A stretch of 64,000 nt of DNA, from NCBI GenBank assembly GCA_023384575.1, contig JAHDVP010000004.1, forward strand, positions 73,851 through 137,850. Direction: 5' to 3'. The notes beneath the pieces are model-generated. The model did no database searches. It was given only the letters and a program-made list of their open reading frames with translations, and was not told the origin of the DNA. Made by a program: the position numbers and the translations under genes. This stretch comes from Acidobacteriota bacterium. Lineage in GTDB: Bacteria; Acidobacteriota; Vicinamibacteria; Vicinamibacterales; JAFNAJ01. Below are positions 8,625 through 17,351 of the stretch, in pieces. Numbering within the stretch: position 1 is the first letter of the stretch; the number at the start of each line of letters is the position of its first letter.

Positions 8625-8676
8625 GTCGGCTTCACCCGAACGGCCGACGGCGGCGGGGTGTACGACCTCGCCGCCG
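8625..8676 (+). pseudogene. Fragment matching the 3' end of the GNAT gene (direct repeat, copy 2)
   Basis: 47 of 52 bp match 6985-7036, and the frame encodes VGFTRTADGGGVYDLAA. Two of the five differences are silent. The fragment has no upstream partner because the MazF gene occupies that position. It is best read as a relic of a second, related acetyltransferase gene or of a duplication. Confidence 0.7.
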
Positions 8677-8720
8677 CGCGGGAAAGAGAGGTAACGGTGG
8701 AACGCGGCGGACGCTCGATG

Positions 8721-9821
8721 TCACGGCTTCGAGCGCCCGCGCGCACAGACATCGCGGGCTTCCCGCTCGGATCCACGGCCATCTGATCCGAAGAACACGT
8801 CGTACGCGAATCGCACGTCTCCGGACGCGAACCACACAGGCGCCCGGTACTTGAACACATTGCCCCAGCGATCCGTGCGCCTGGATTCACGGAAGTACAC
8901 GGAGAGTGCATCGATGCCCGCTGAGGCAAGGGGCACGAGTGCGCTCGTCTCGATCACACCTCCGCGGACTGTGGCGACCCACAGGGCGAGCCGGTCGAAC
9001 GCGGGGTCGGATCGGTCGACGACGCCGTCGCGATTGTGGTCGAGGTCGGCTAGGGCGATGAAGCCATGCTCGGCTCTGGTGCCGTCCGTCAAGAGCGTTC
9101 CGTTGCCGAAGAGCTCTCCTCCGTCGTCAACTGTGCCGTTGTCGTTCCTGTCCAGGACGAGCCAGGCGCTGCTACCATCGACGGGCCAGGGCATCGGGAT
9201 CGGTCGGCCATTGCCCCAGAAGTCAAACAGGATGCCATCGGCTGGCGAGGTGAGCTCGACTCGTCCTCGCAGATTGACCAGGATTGGCGTCGGGAGGCCA
9301 CACGTCTGCACCGAGATGCCACACTCGTAGCTGCAGCACTCGGACGGCTCCTGGCACCACTCGCCGTCGTCCTTGCACTGCGGCGGTGGCGGGTCCTCGA
9401 CGAAGTAGATCGCCGGTGGCGGCGAGTCGGAGTAGTGCTCGCCCTCTCCGAAGCCCCAGTGGATCCCGCCGGCATAGTAGTAGGTTTCGAAACTCAGGCC
9501 GTCGCATACACGCTGGGCCCACGCGAGCGTACCCGAGCCGGACTGCCAGTCGTGGTGCGCCTGTGCGTTCGTTGAAGAGCAATTGGCCCCCAGACCTACG
9601 AGCGTCGCCCTCGCGTAGAAGTCGCCGCTGCACCCCACGTGGTTTCCGTAGTGAATCAGGTGTGTTTGAGCCGCGATCTCAACGCTGAGGTTGGGCAAGG
9701 CACGTATGCTGGCGCTCCTGCCACCCCACATGTCGTTCTGGCACATCGCCGCCTCGGTCGCGCCAACGCTTGCTACTGACAGAACGAACCCCAGTACGAC
9801 TGTGCGAGTCCACGTCAGCAT
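8721..9821 (-). CDS. Secreted cysteine-rich protein with EF-hand-like calcium loops
   Basis: 366 aa protein of unknown function. A signal peptide (residues 1-25, ending TEAA) precedes a region without recognisable family and a cysteine-dense segment at 149-175 (C-x6-C-x5-CC-x3-C-x6-C). The C-terminal half carries two dockerin/EF-hand-like loops, DRNDNGTVDDGGE near 224 and DLDHNRDGVVD near 259, so Ca2+ binding is likely. The start has a good ribosome site, GGGAGGTGAA. The gene follows 9862-10836 by 40 bp on the same strand, presumably as one operon. Both flank an accessory region. Confidence 0.7.
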   Translation of the reverse strand: MLTWTRTVVLGFVLSVASVGATEAAMCQNDMWGGRSASIRALPNLSVEIAAQTHLIHYGNHVGCSGDFYARATLVGLGANCSSTNAQAHHDWQSGSGTLAWAQRVCDGLSFETYYYAGGIHWGFGEGEHYSDSPPPAIYFVEDPPPPQCKDDGEWCQEPSECCSYECGISVQTCGLPTPILVNLRGRVELTSPADGILFDFWGNGRPIPMPWPVDGSSAWLVLDRNDNGTVDDGGELFGNGTLLTDGTRAEHGFIALADLDHNRDGVVDRSDPAFDRLALWVATVRGGVIETSALVPLASAGIDALSVYFRESRRTDRWGNVFKYRAPVWFASGDVRFAYDVFFGSDGRGSEREARDVCARGRSKP

Positions 9822-9861
9822 GCTTCACCTCCCATCGTGGTCCCGCTCACGCACGGTCCCA

Positions 9862-10836
9862 CTAAAGACTGGGCGGGTAGTCGAAAGAAGCTCCACCGCG
9901 CACATGTGCCTCGTGACGCGACACGACAAGCCACGACGACGAGGGGAGCAGCCGCAGCAGGCTCGCTCTTGCATCGAGCACGATCTCCCCGACCTCCGCT
10001 TCGAGCGCCTGATGCCCAGCTTGTGACTCGGCTTCGAGCTGCGCCCGCCGCGCATCCACTCGCTCGATCGTGTCCCGCGCGATGGCGAGCAATAACGCGA
10101 TGTCCTCGTGTCGCGCGCCCTGAAGGTGATGGCGCTCGAGCACGGCAAGGTACTCTGGCGCGTACGTCTCGGGACCCGTCGCGTAGTCGAGCGCACCGGC
10201 CGAGCGGGCCCGGAAGTAGAATTCCCATGCCCAGGCCTCGGGGATGAGGTGCGGCTCGGTCCTCCCGGACACCGACAGCTGACACTTCCCCGTCCGCGTT
10301 ACGTGGCCTGGCTTGCGGAACGTGACGGTGGTCTGTGAGCGTCGGTCGATCGCCGAGCGGCGTAGCGTGTCGAAGTCGGCCTTGGCCAGTGCGCGAATCA
10401 GTTGGTCGCGGCCGTCAAGCACGAGCTCCGCAAGCGCTGCATCGAGATCCGCGGCCACCTCGGCGTTGCCACCGGACGTTGGCCTGCGCGCACGTAGTCC
10501 CCTCGTCTTCATCAGCACCGTCGTCGCGATGGTTTCGACAGCAGAGTGGGCCGCGGCACTCAGACCGCGGTGCTCGGTCGTGCCAGATGCAGGCGGGGAG
10601 TGGCTCAGGCGCTTCCCGGCCGCCGCCTCGAAGAGCTCTCCCCAGACGACGTGCTCGGGAACGAGGAAGGGGAACTGGCTCCCGTCGAGGCGTGCGACAC
10701 ATTCCTCGCCGAGCGCCGGCTGTGCTGGCGAGGCGATGGCGATCGTGGCCCCTCCGCGCCCGAGGAGCACGGTGACACCGACGACGAGAGCGACGCGTAC
10801 GACCTTCAGCCGAATCCCGTCCGAGTGCGAGTCCAT
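9862..10836 (-). CDS. Exported protein of unknown function
   Basis: 324 aa; I do not recognise a family. The N-terminus has a hydrophobic stretch (residues 14-36, VALVVGVTVLLGRGGATIAIA) that could be a signal peptide or anchor. The mature part has one cysteine pair candidate, an aromatic PEAWAWEFYFRARSAG segment, and an Ala/Glu-rich helix near 245-290. The ribosome site GAGGGAGGG supports the start. It is the upstream gene of a probable two-gene operon with the cysteine-rich EF-hand-like protein, so the two may act together outside the cytoplasm. Confidence 0.6.
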   Translation of the reverse strand: MDSHSDGIRLKVVRVALVVGVTVLLGRGGATIAIASPAQPALGEECVARLDGSQFPFLVPEHVVWGELFEAAAGKRLSHSPPASGTTEHRGLSAAAHSAVETIATTVLMKTRGLRARRPTSGGNAEVAADLDAALAELVLDGRDQLIRALAKADFDTLRRSAIDRRSQTTVTFRKPGHVTRTGKCQLSVSGRTEPHLIPEAWAWEFYFRARSAGALDYATGPETYAPEYLAVLERHHLQGARHEDIALLLAIARDTIERVDARRAQLEAESQAGHQALEAEVGEIVLDARASLLRLLPSSSWLVVSRHEAHVRGGASFDYPPSL

Positions 10837-10930
10837 GACGCCCTCCCTCTCCAGCCCACTCCACTACGCCCAGGGGCACGGCCGACGGTTCTGCCCGTGA
10901 GAGGCAGCGAAGCCGGTTCATCGGCACCAG

Positions 10931-10947
10931 GTGTCAAGACTGACCCC
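10931..10947 (+). repeat. Isolated half of the 43-bp palindromic repeat
   Basis: GTCAAGACTGACCCC matches the right arm of the 43-bp family (TTCAAGACCTGACCCC) with one missing base and one change. No left arm is present upstream. Confidence 0.4.
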
Positions 10948-11144
10948 ATCCGCCGCGAACCCGCGCGATCGGTCGGTGAACCGAGGCGGCTGACTTCGGC
11001 ACGTCACAGGGCAATGAGTGTGCCGCCGTCGCCCAGTTGGGAGATGGATCATCAAGACCCCGCCAAGTGTGGTGCCACCGAGTCAGACGCACGCTGGCGC
11101 GCCAAGCCCATTCCGGACGAGCTGCCGGCCAGCCGTCACGCTCA

Positions 11145-11172
11145 CGAACGAACGAACGAACGAACGAACGAA
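11145..11172 (+). repeat. (CGAA)7 tetranucleotide tract
   Basis: Seven perfect CGAA units followed by CGA. It lies in non-coding sequence. Slippage here would change length by 4 bp, but no gene start or promoter that it could switch is obvious. Confidence 0.85.
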
Positions 11173-11414
11173 CGACGCCTCGACTCCAACGGCGCTGACG
11201 GCCGGCACTTGTACTCCTGGGCTGGCCATCACCCCGCCATGGTGTACCGCCGCCGGAATCTCGTCGGGCTGCCGACGTCTCGACACGACGGATGCTCACT
11301 CCGGCGCACGTCGTTGGGTCCTGGAATCTCCATGGTCGTACGGCGCCAGTGCGCACTGGTCAGCTCTCACGTTCGAATTGGCTAAGACGCTCGCACGCTA
11401 CCAACCCTGATGTG

Positions 11415-11470
11415 TCGCCATTGGCGGTCTCGGGTGGAGCATCCTCGACGAGACCCCTGGAACGCCGATC
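11415..11470 (+). repeat. Diverged repeat X, copy 2, upstream of the decayed PIN toxin
   Basis: Shares blocks with 7862-7920 (TCGCCA, CTCGG, TCGACGAG, TGGAACGCCGA). In copy 1 the repeat follows a PIN gene, and here it precedes one. Confidence 0.5.
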
Positions 11471-11476
11471 GGGCCC

Positions 11477-11881
11477 GTGTCGGCCAGCTGTTCGAGTCGT
11501 TCCTGCTCCAGCAAGTCGTCGCCCAGGCACCTCCTCCTCTGGGCGCTCGCAGATCACCGCCGGCTTCCCCGTGAAGCGCGACGCCTCATCGACGAGCACG
11601 ACGTCCTTGTCAGCGCCGCGTCCGTGTGGGAGGTCGCCATCAAGGCCGCACTCGGCAAACTGCACGCCGATCCGCTCGCCGTACAGCAGGCGCTCGAGCC
11701 GAGCGGGTTCGACGAACTGCCCGTCACCGCAGCACACGCCGCAGCCGTGGCCAGTCTGCCGCCGCACCACCGCGATCCGTTCGACCGGCTGCTCGTCGCC
11801 CAGGCACTCGCCGAGCACCTCGTCTTGATCACGACCGACGCCCAACTCGCACCCTACGGCGACGTCGTCCGTCGGCTGTAG
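11477..11881 (+). pseudogene. N-terminally damaged PIN toxin paralogue
   Basis: From LLLWALADHRRLP (about 11528) to the stop, this is highly similar to the PIN toxin at 7427-7804, including the blocks WEVAIKAALGKL and DPFDRLLVAQALAEH. The first strand LLDTHVL is replaced by an unrelated Ser/Cys-rich sequence, so the first catalytic Asp is lost. No Phd-type antitoxin gene precedes it. The frame remains open from a GTG at 11477, but activity is unlikely. Downstream sequence also resembles that after the intact copy. Confidence 0.8.
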
Positions 11882-12074
11882 GCCTCTTCGGCCGAAACGG
11901 TCACAGCTCCCGCGATCGACGTCTCTCGGGCGGTCCCATGGGACGTATCCTGCCTCAGGAGGCCTCCCGTCCGCAGCCGCCAGCCGGCAGTCGGTCCCCG
12001 TTTCGCTCGGTTCAACCTCGCGTGACCGCGGCGCGGCCACAACCTGCGCCTCCCGCCCTCCGTCTAATGCGGGC

Positions 12075-14522
12075 ATGGCCGCCCTGCTCCACGACATCCG
12101 GCACGCCGTCCGCGCCCTCCGCCGCGCTCCGGGCTTCGCGCTGGTCACCATCCTGACCCTGGCCCTCGGCATCGGCGCCAACACCGCGATCTTCTCGGTC
12201 GTCAACGGGGTGATCCTGCGCCCGCTCGGCTACCCGCAGCCCGACCAGCTGATGTTCATCACCAGCCGGTTCCCGGCGCTCGGCTTCGACCAGTTCTGGG
12301 TCTCGCCGCCGGAGTACTTCGAGCTGCAGGAGATCACCCAGTCGTTCGGCGTGATTGGCGCCTTCGCGACCCAGCAGGTGAACCTCGCCGCGGCGGACCG
12401 GCCGCGCCGCGTCGTCGCGGGACAGGTCACGGCCGAACTGCTCGAGGCCCTGGCGGTGCCCACGCGGGATGGGCGATGGTTCCGGCGGGACGAAACGGTG
12501 GTGAACGGTCCGGCGGTGGCGCTGCTCTCGACCGAGCTGTGGCAGTCGGCCTTCGGCGGACGGCCCGACATGGTGGGGCAGACCGTCGCGGTCAACGGCG
12601 TGGCGCGCGAGGTCGTCGGCATCATGCCGCCCGGCTTCGACGTCGTCGACAACCGGGTGGATCTCTGGTTGCCGTTGCAGCTCAATCCCGCCAATCGCCA
12701 GAACCGCGGCAACCACTTCCTGTACTTGGTCGGGCGGCTGAAGGACGGCGTCAGTCCAGCGGATGCGAATGCCGAGCTCGACACGCTGCTCGCGTCGTGG
12801 GGCGAGCGGACGGGCGCGAAGACCCACGTGCCGAGCCCGACGGGCCACGCGCTGCAGATGGAGCCGCTCGAGGACGAGGTGATTGGCTCCGCGCGTCACG
12901 CCGTCTGGGTGCTGCAGGCTGCGGTGGCCTTCGTCCTGCTCATCGCCTGCGCCAACCTCGCCAACCTGCTCCTCGCGCGCGCGGAGACGCGTCACCGCGA
13001 GTTCGCGCTGCGCATGGCGCTCGGCGCCGGCCGATGGCGGCTGCTGCGCCAGTTCGTTACGGAGGGCACCGTGCTCTCGCTCGCCGGGGGCGCGCTCGGG
13101 CTCGCGCTCGCCGCCGGCGGCGTGCGCGCCCTCGTCGCGGCCTATCCCGACAGCCTGCCGCGGGCGACCGAGGTCGCGCTCGATCCGGCCGTGCTCGCCT
13201 TCACGCTGCTCGTCTCGCTCGCCACCGGCGTCGTCTCCGGCCTCGCGCCGCTGCTGCACGTGTCGACCGGCGCGGTGGCCACCGGCCTCAAGGAGGGCGG
13301 CGTGAAGGGCGCGACCACGGGCGCGCGCCACCACGTGCGCCGCACGCTCGTCATGGCCGAAGTGGCCCTGGCCGTCATGCTCGTCGTCGGTGCGGGCCTG
13401 ATGCTGCGCACCGTGGCCAACCTGATGCAGGTCGACTCCGGCTTCGACCGCACGCGCCTCACCACCTTCGCCCTGGATCTCCCGCAGGCGCCGTATCCGG
13501 AGGCCGTGTCGGTCGTCCGTTTCTACGAGCGGCTTCTCGCCAAGCTCGAAGAGGTCCCGGGGGTGACGGCAGCCGCGGGCATGTCGGGCCTGCCGCCCAC
13601 TCGCCCGGTCAACGCCAACGACACGACCATCGAAGGCTACACCGCGCCGCCCGATGGCCCCTTCGAGAACATCGACTACTACCAGTTCGCCACGCACCAG
13701 TACTTCGAGACGATGGGCATTCCCATCGTCTCGGGCCGGTCGTTCACGCGCGCCGACATCGCGAGCGGGCCCGTCGTCGTCATCAACGAGACCATGGCGC
13801 GCACCTTCTACGGCGAGCAGGATCCCGTCGGCCGGCGGGTGCGCCCGTGCTGCGGCGACACCTTCCCCTGGTTCACCATCGTCGGCGTGGCCAAGGACGT
13901 GAAGCAGGGCGGCGTCGATCAGAAGACGGGCACGGAGCTGTACTTCATGGCCGAGCAGGCCGCAGCCGCCGGGTTCCCCATCCGCACCATGAACGTGGCG
14001 GTGCGCAGCAGCCTGCCGTCGAGCGCGCTCGCCGGGCCCATCGAGGCGGCGGTGCGCGAGGCCGACGCCACGCTGCCCGTCATCCGGCTGCGCGCCATGG
14101 ACGAGGTGTTCGCCGAGTCGGTGAGCCGGCCTCGCCTGCTCGCGCACCTGCTCGGCGCCTTCGCCGTGCTCGCGTTGCTGCTCGCCGCCGTCGGTACCTA
14201 CGGCGTCCTGTCGTACATGGTCACCGAGCGGAGGCGGGAGATCGGCATCCGGATGGCACTCGGCGCCGAGCGGACCACGGTGATGCAGCAGGTGATGCGG
14301 CAGGGGCTCGTGCTCACGGCCATCGGGCTCGTCGCGGGCATGGCCGGCGCCCTCGCGCTCAGCCGCGTGCTCGCGTCGCTGCTCTTCGGCGTGCAGCCGA
14401 CCGATCCCACGACGTTCGTAGTGGTCGCGACCACGATCACCGCCGTGGCCGCCCTTGCCTGCTTCCTGCCGGCGCGGCGCGCCACGCGGGTCGACCCGAT
14501 GCTGGTGCTGCGGGAAGAGTAG
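12075..14522 (+). CDS. ABC transporter permease, ADOP/MacB-FtsX type
   Basis: 815 aa inner-membrane protein made of two MacB-type periplasmic domains and two FtsX permease units, the layout of acidobacterial duplicated orphan permeases. The start LLHDIRHAVRALRRAPGFAL followed by the first helix LALGIGANTAIFSVVNGVIL is diagnostic. FtsX helices cluster near residues 285-390 (FVLLIACANLANLLLARAE, then RRALGAGRWRLL-like) and again near 705-810 (LGAFAVLALLLAAVGTYGVL, IGIRMALGAERTTV). No ATPase gene is adjacent, which is usual for this group. The exported substrate is unknown. A TCTAAT hexamer lies 6 nt before the ATG. Confidence 0.92.
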   Translation: MAALLHDIRHAVRALRRAPGFALVTILTLALGIGANTAIFSVVNGVILRPLGYPQPDQLMFITSRFPALGFDQFWVSPPEYFELQEITQSFGVIGAFATQQVNLAAADRPRRVVAGQVTAELLEALAVPTRDGRWFRRDETVVNGPAVALLSTELWQSAFGGRPDMVGQTVAVNGVAREVVGIMPPGFDVVDNRVDLWLPLQLNPANRQNRGNHFLYLVGRLKDGVSPADANAELDTLLASWGERTGAKTHVPSPTGHALQMEPLEDEVIGSARHAVWVLQAAVAFVLLIACANLANLLLARAETRHREFALRMALGAGRWRLLRQFVTEGTVLSLAGGALGLALAAGGVRALVAAYPDSLPRATEVALDPAVLAFTLLVSLATGVVSGLAPLLHVSTGAVATGLKEGGVKGATTGARHHVRRTLVMAEVALAVMLVVGAGLMLRTVANLMQVDSGFDRTRLTTFALDLPQAPYPEAVSVVRFYERLLAKLEEVPGVTAAAGMSGLPPTRPVNANDTTIEGYTAPPDGPFENIDYYQFATHQYFETMGIPIVSGRSFTRADIASGPVVVINETMARTFYGEQDPVGRRVRPCCGDTFPWFTIVGVAKDVKQGGVDQKTGTELYFMAEQAAAAGFPIRTMNVAVRSSLPSSALAGPIEAAVREADATLPVIRLRAMDEVFAESVSRPRLLAHLLGAFAVLALLLAAVGTYGVLSYMVTERRREIGIRMALGAERTTVMQQVMRQGLVLTAIGLVAGMAGALALSRVLASLLFGVQPTDPTTFVVVATTITAVAALACFLPARRATRVDPMLVLREE

Positions 14523-14614
14523 GACGAGCGCCAGAGGCCGCGCCGGGGCAACGCTTCAGCCCTGTCGATGCCGCGCCCTGCAACGCGAGCCACCCAGGTC
14601 GCGTAAGCTCTGGT

Positions 14615-15262
14615 ATGCCCGCCGCGGGCGACGTCGCCATTCCCCTCGACCAGGACAGCGTGGACGAGGCGCGTCTCGTCGCCGCCGCGCTGGCCGGCTC
14701 GCAGACGGCCTTCGAACGCATCGTCGTCCGCTACCAGCGGCCGGTGCTGAGCCTCCTCGTGCGCCTGACGGGCGATCGGGCCCTGGCCGAGGAGCTCGCC
14801 CAGGACACCTTCGTCAAGGCGTTCCGCAGTCTGTCGGCGTTCGACACCTCGCGTCGCCTCTCGAGCTGGCTCTTTCGCATCGCCCACAACGCCGGTATCG
14901 ATGCGCTCCGACGGGCCAGCGCGGCCCACAACAAGCCGACGTCCCGGACCGCAGCCGAAGCGCTGCCGCCCGACCTGCCGGCGCCTCCTCAGGCCGACCC
15001 GGTCGAGAGCCGCGCCCTCGGTGACGCGATCCAGCGGGCGTTCTCCCGCCTCCGGCCCGGCCAGCGTTCGGCCCTCGTGCTGCGCTACGAGGAGGGCCTG
15101 CCATTTGAGGACATCGCCCGGATTCTCGGCATCGCCGAGGCGACCGCGAGGAGCCACGTCCACCGCGCCCGCAGGCAGCTCGCGCAGATGCTGACCGAGG
15201 CAGGGTGGAACCCGGCCGACGGCCTGCAACGCGCGGCGCCGACCCTGCGTAAGCCTGTGTGA
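14615..15262 (+). CDS. RNA polymerase ECF sigma factor (sigma-70 family)
   Basis: 215 aa alternative sigma factor. The region-2 helix bundle spans about residues 30-100, with LAEELAQDTFVKAFRSL and SSWLFRIAHNAGIDALRR. A proline-rich linker (about 110-130) precedes region 4 at about 140-192 (RLRPGQRSALVLRYEEGLPF, then an ILGIAEATARSHVHRAR helix-turn-helix). The two membrane proteins that follow are likely co-transcribed, the first only 15 bp downstream. TAAGCT lies 5 nt before the ATG, hinting at a leaderless start. A much longer upstream frame is an ADOP-gene shadow. Confidence 0.92.
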   Translation: MPAAGDVAIPLDQDSVDEARLVAAALAGSQTAFERIVVRYQRPVLSLLVRLTGDRALAEELAQDTFVKAFRSLSAFDTSRRLSSWLFRIAHNAGIDALRRASAAHNKPTSRTAAEALPPDLPAPPQADPVESRALGDAIQRAFSRLRPGQRSALVLRYEEGLPFEDIARILGIAEATARSHVHRARRQLAQMLTEAGWNPADGLQRAAPTLRKPV

Positions 15263-15277
15263 CGGACCACGAGCGCG

Positions 15278-15805
15278 ATGGACGACCTCGAACGACGATA
15301 CGCGCGATGGCGGGCCACGGAATCCGACGGGCAGGACGATCCACCGGATGACCTGGCCGAGCCTGCCTTCGAGGCGCTCTTCACGGCGGCCATGCCGGAA
15401 GTGCGCGTCCCGGCGACGTTCTCGGCTTCGACAGTGCAGGCGATCGCGGAGGTGGCCGAGCGCGATGCGACACGCGCACGGCGCATGCGATGGGCGCTGG
15501 GGTCCGCGTCGCTCGCGGCGGCTGCCCTCGCGCTCTACTTCGGGACGGGACCCGCGCTGTCGTTACTCTCGTCACTGTTCGTGAACACGATCGACGCCCT
15601 GGTGGCCACGGTCGTGTGGATCGCGTCGAGCGCCGACACCGGGCCCGACCTCTGGTCGGTGGTGGCTGGTCTCGGCCGGGCAGCCGGCGCATTCATCGCG
15701 GATCCGAAGGTCACCCTCGTGCTCCTGGCGCTGCACGGGGTCGCGATTGCCGCGTTCATCGGCCTGCAGCGCCTGCTCGGCTCAGACCCGGAGTACTTGC
15801 CATGA
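15278..15805 (+). CDS. Membrane protein following the sigma factor, possible anti-sigma factor
   Basis: 175 aa. The acidic, cytoplasm-like N-terminal part (residues 1-65) lacks an obvious zinc motif. Hydrophobic segments follow at about 69-87, 88-115 and 145-167. Position directly after an ECF sigma gene and before another membrane protein (its stop overlaps the next start by ATGA) makes an anti-sigma or accessory role plausible. No anti-sigma family is recognisable from sequence alone, so that role is inference. Confidence 0.65.
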   Translation: MDDLERRYARWRATESDGQDDPPDDLAEPAFEALFTAAMPEVRVPATFSASTVQAIAEVAERDATRARRMRWALGSASLAAAALALYFGTGPALSLLSSLFVNTIDALVATVVWIASSADTGPDLWSVVAGLGRAAGAFIADPKVTLVLLALHGVAIAAFIGLQRLLGSDPEYLP

Positions 15806-17178
15806 CCAGGTGGATTGTTCCTGCTGTCGTCGTCCTGCTGCTTGCGGTGAGTGGCACGGCGTCCGCGCAGCTCGCGGCGGACGAGTCCGAGGCGATTCGG
15901 GCGCGGCTCGAGCAGCGCTTCGACATCGTGCCGCTCTCTGGTGCCGTGGGGCTGCGCCCCAGAGAACCGATGGGCGACATCCGCTTCATCGAAGTGGCCG
16001 ACACCATCTCGATCAACGGTGTCATCGTCACGGGCCGCGAGGTTCGCGAGCGGGTGACGGCCGAGGCCGAAGCCATTCTGCGCCTCAGCTACCTCGACGC
16101 CAGCGCCCGGCGTCAGTTCCTCGAGTCGGCGGCGCTGGAATCGCCGGGCGCCTCGCCCTCCGCGCCGCGTCGCGACACGATGGTCGAGGCGCCGCCAGCG
16201 GACGAGGCGCCCGCGCCCGCGCGGCGACGCACGCGCGCGGGTGGCGACCGGGTGCGCATCTTCGGCGACGTGCACGTGCGCGAGGGGGAGGTGCTCGGCG
16301 GACAGGCGGTGGCGGTGCTTGGTTCCGTCCGCGTGGACGGTGAGGTCGACGATCAGGTCGTGGCCGTGATGGGGTCGGTATCGCTCGGGCCGAGCGCGGT
16401 CGTGCGCGGTGACATCGTCACCGTCGGCGGACGCGTCAACCGGGCCCCAGGTGCCGAGGTGCGGGGCGCCATCACCGAGGTGGCGATTGGCGGCTTCAGC
16501 CCGAGTGTGTGGGTGCCCGTCCCGTCGGTTCGCCCACGGTGGGGTGGTTTCTGGGATGGGTTCGGCGGTGTGCCGCGCCTGATTGGCACGACGTTCCGGC
16601 TCGTGCTGCTCGCGCTGCTGGCCGCACTGGCGTTGCTGCTGGCCCGGCCAGTGGTCGAGGCGGCGGCCGAGCGGCTGCAGGACGCGCCCCTGCACGCCAC
16701 ACTGGTGGGCATGTTCGCGCTCCTGCTGCTCGGGCCCCTGCTGCTGCTGCTGTCGCTCGTCCTGGCCGTCTCGATCGTCGGGCTGCCGCTGCTTCTCGGG
16801 ATCCCCTTCCTGCTCGTGGCGCTCCTCCTGATGGCGCTGGCCGGCTTCAGCGGCACCGCGTCTGCCGTCGGCCGCTGGGTCCGCCGGCGGATCAACCTCG
16901 GTGGCGCGTCCCCGTTCGTCGACGTGTGCCTCGGAGTCGTCGTCATCCTGCTGCCCCTGCTCGTCGCGCGCCTCCTCGCGTTGGGGGGCTGGTGGGGCGG
17001 CATGGTGGCGATGCCGCTCGTCGCCGTCGCGATCGGCGTCGAGTTCGTGGCCTGGTCGGCCGGTTTCGGTGCCGTCCTGACCAACACGTTCAGCCGCTGG
17101 CAGGCGCGCCGGGCATCGCGGTCGACGCCACCGCCGCCACCCGTGCCGCCACCCGTGCCGGCCGCGCCAACGGCGTAG
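15802..17178 (+). CDS. Membrane protein with polymer-forming (bactofilin-like) repeat region
   Basis: 458 aa. A signal peptide (1-23, ending ASAQ) precedes an Arg/Pro-rich linker. Residues about 148-220 form a series of short hydrophobic/glycine repeats (RIFGDVHVREGEVLGGQAVA, then VLGSVRVDGEVDDQVVAVMG) like the beta-helix of bactofilin/DUF583 proteins. About five membrane segments follow between 265 and 430, and a proline-rich tail ends the protein. The start overlaps the previous gene (ATGA). It is probably the effector or target of the sigma-factor operon, perhaps in envelope stress. No precise function can be assigned. Confidence 0.7.
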   Translation: MTRWIVPAVVVLLLAVSGTASAQLAADESEAIRARLEQRFDIVPLSGAVGLRPREPMGDIRFIEVADTISINGVIVTGREVRERVTAEAEAILRLSYLDASARRQFLESAALESPGASPSAPRRDTMVEAPPADEAPAPARRRTRAGGDRVRIFGDVHVREGEVLGGQAVAVLGSVRVDGEVDDQVVAVMGSVSLGPSAVVRGDIVTVGGRVNRAPGAEVRGAITEVAIGGFSPSVWVPVPSVRPRWGGFWDGFGGVPRLIGTTFRLVLLALLAALALLLARPVVEAAAERLQDAPLHATLVGMFALLLLGPLLLLLSLVLAVSIVGLPLLLGIPFLLVALLLMALAGFSGTASAVGRWVRRRINLGGASPFVDVCLGVVVILLPLLVARLLALGGWWGGMVAMPLVAVAIGVEFVAWSAGFGAVLTNTFSRWQARRASRSTPPPPPVPPPVPAAPTA

Positions 17179-17308
17179 GCGCTCGCGGCCGCACGAGCCA
17201 GCACGGAGTCAGCCGCGAGGCCACCGTCTCAGCGTCCCGGTGGAGCATACCCGTTCGCCCGAACGTCCGGGCCCGCGGCGGGACGCGGGCCGGCGGTGCC
17301 GCCTCGGG

Positions 17309-17314
17309 TATGAT
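17309..17314 (+). promoter_or_regulatory. -10 element of the S9 peptidase gene
   Basis: TATGAT lies 37 bp before the ATG at 17352 and before the ribosome site GAAGGAG. It argues against using an in-frame upstream ATG that overlaps this hexamer. Confidence 0.5.
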
Positions 17315-17351
17315 CGGCGGGTTCAGTCGGTCCTCCCGAAGGAGTCTGCCC

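Larger units (their letters stand above)
10837..11476. other. Non-coding or decayed stretch
   Basis: About 640 bp without a credible gene. It contains a half-copy of the 43-bp palindromic repeat (10931-10947), a tetranucleotide tract (11145-11172) and the start of repeat X upstream of a decayed PIN toxin. The overlapping open frames have shadow-like composition. Confidence 0.5.

Noticed and set aside
11145-11172. CRISPR-like repeat
   Set aside because: Only a 4-bp unit without spacers.
12012-14147. Minus-strand open frame of 711 codons
   Set aside because: Antisense to the ADOP permease; composition is shadow-like.
12476-14614. Very long N-terminal extension of the ECF sigma factor
   Set aside because: Runs out of frame through the ADOP gene; the sigma factor begins at 14615.
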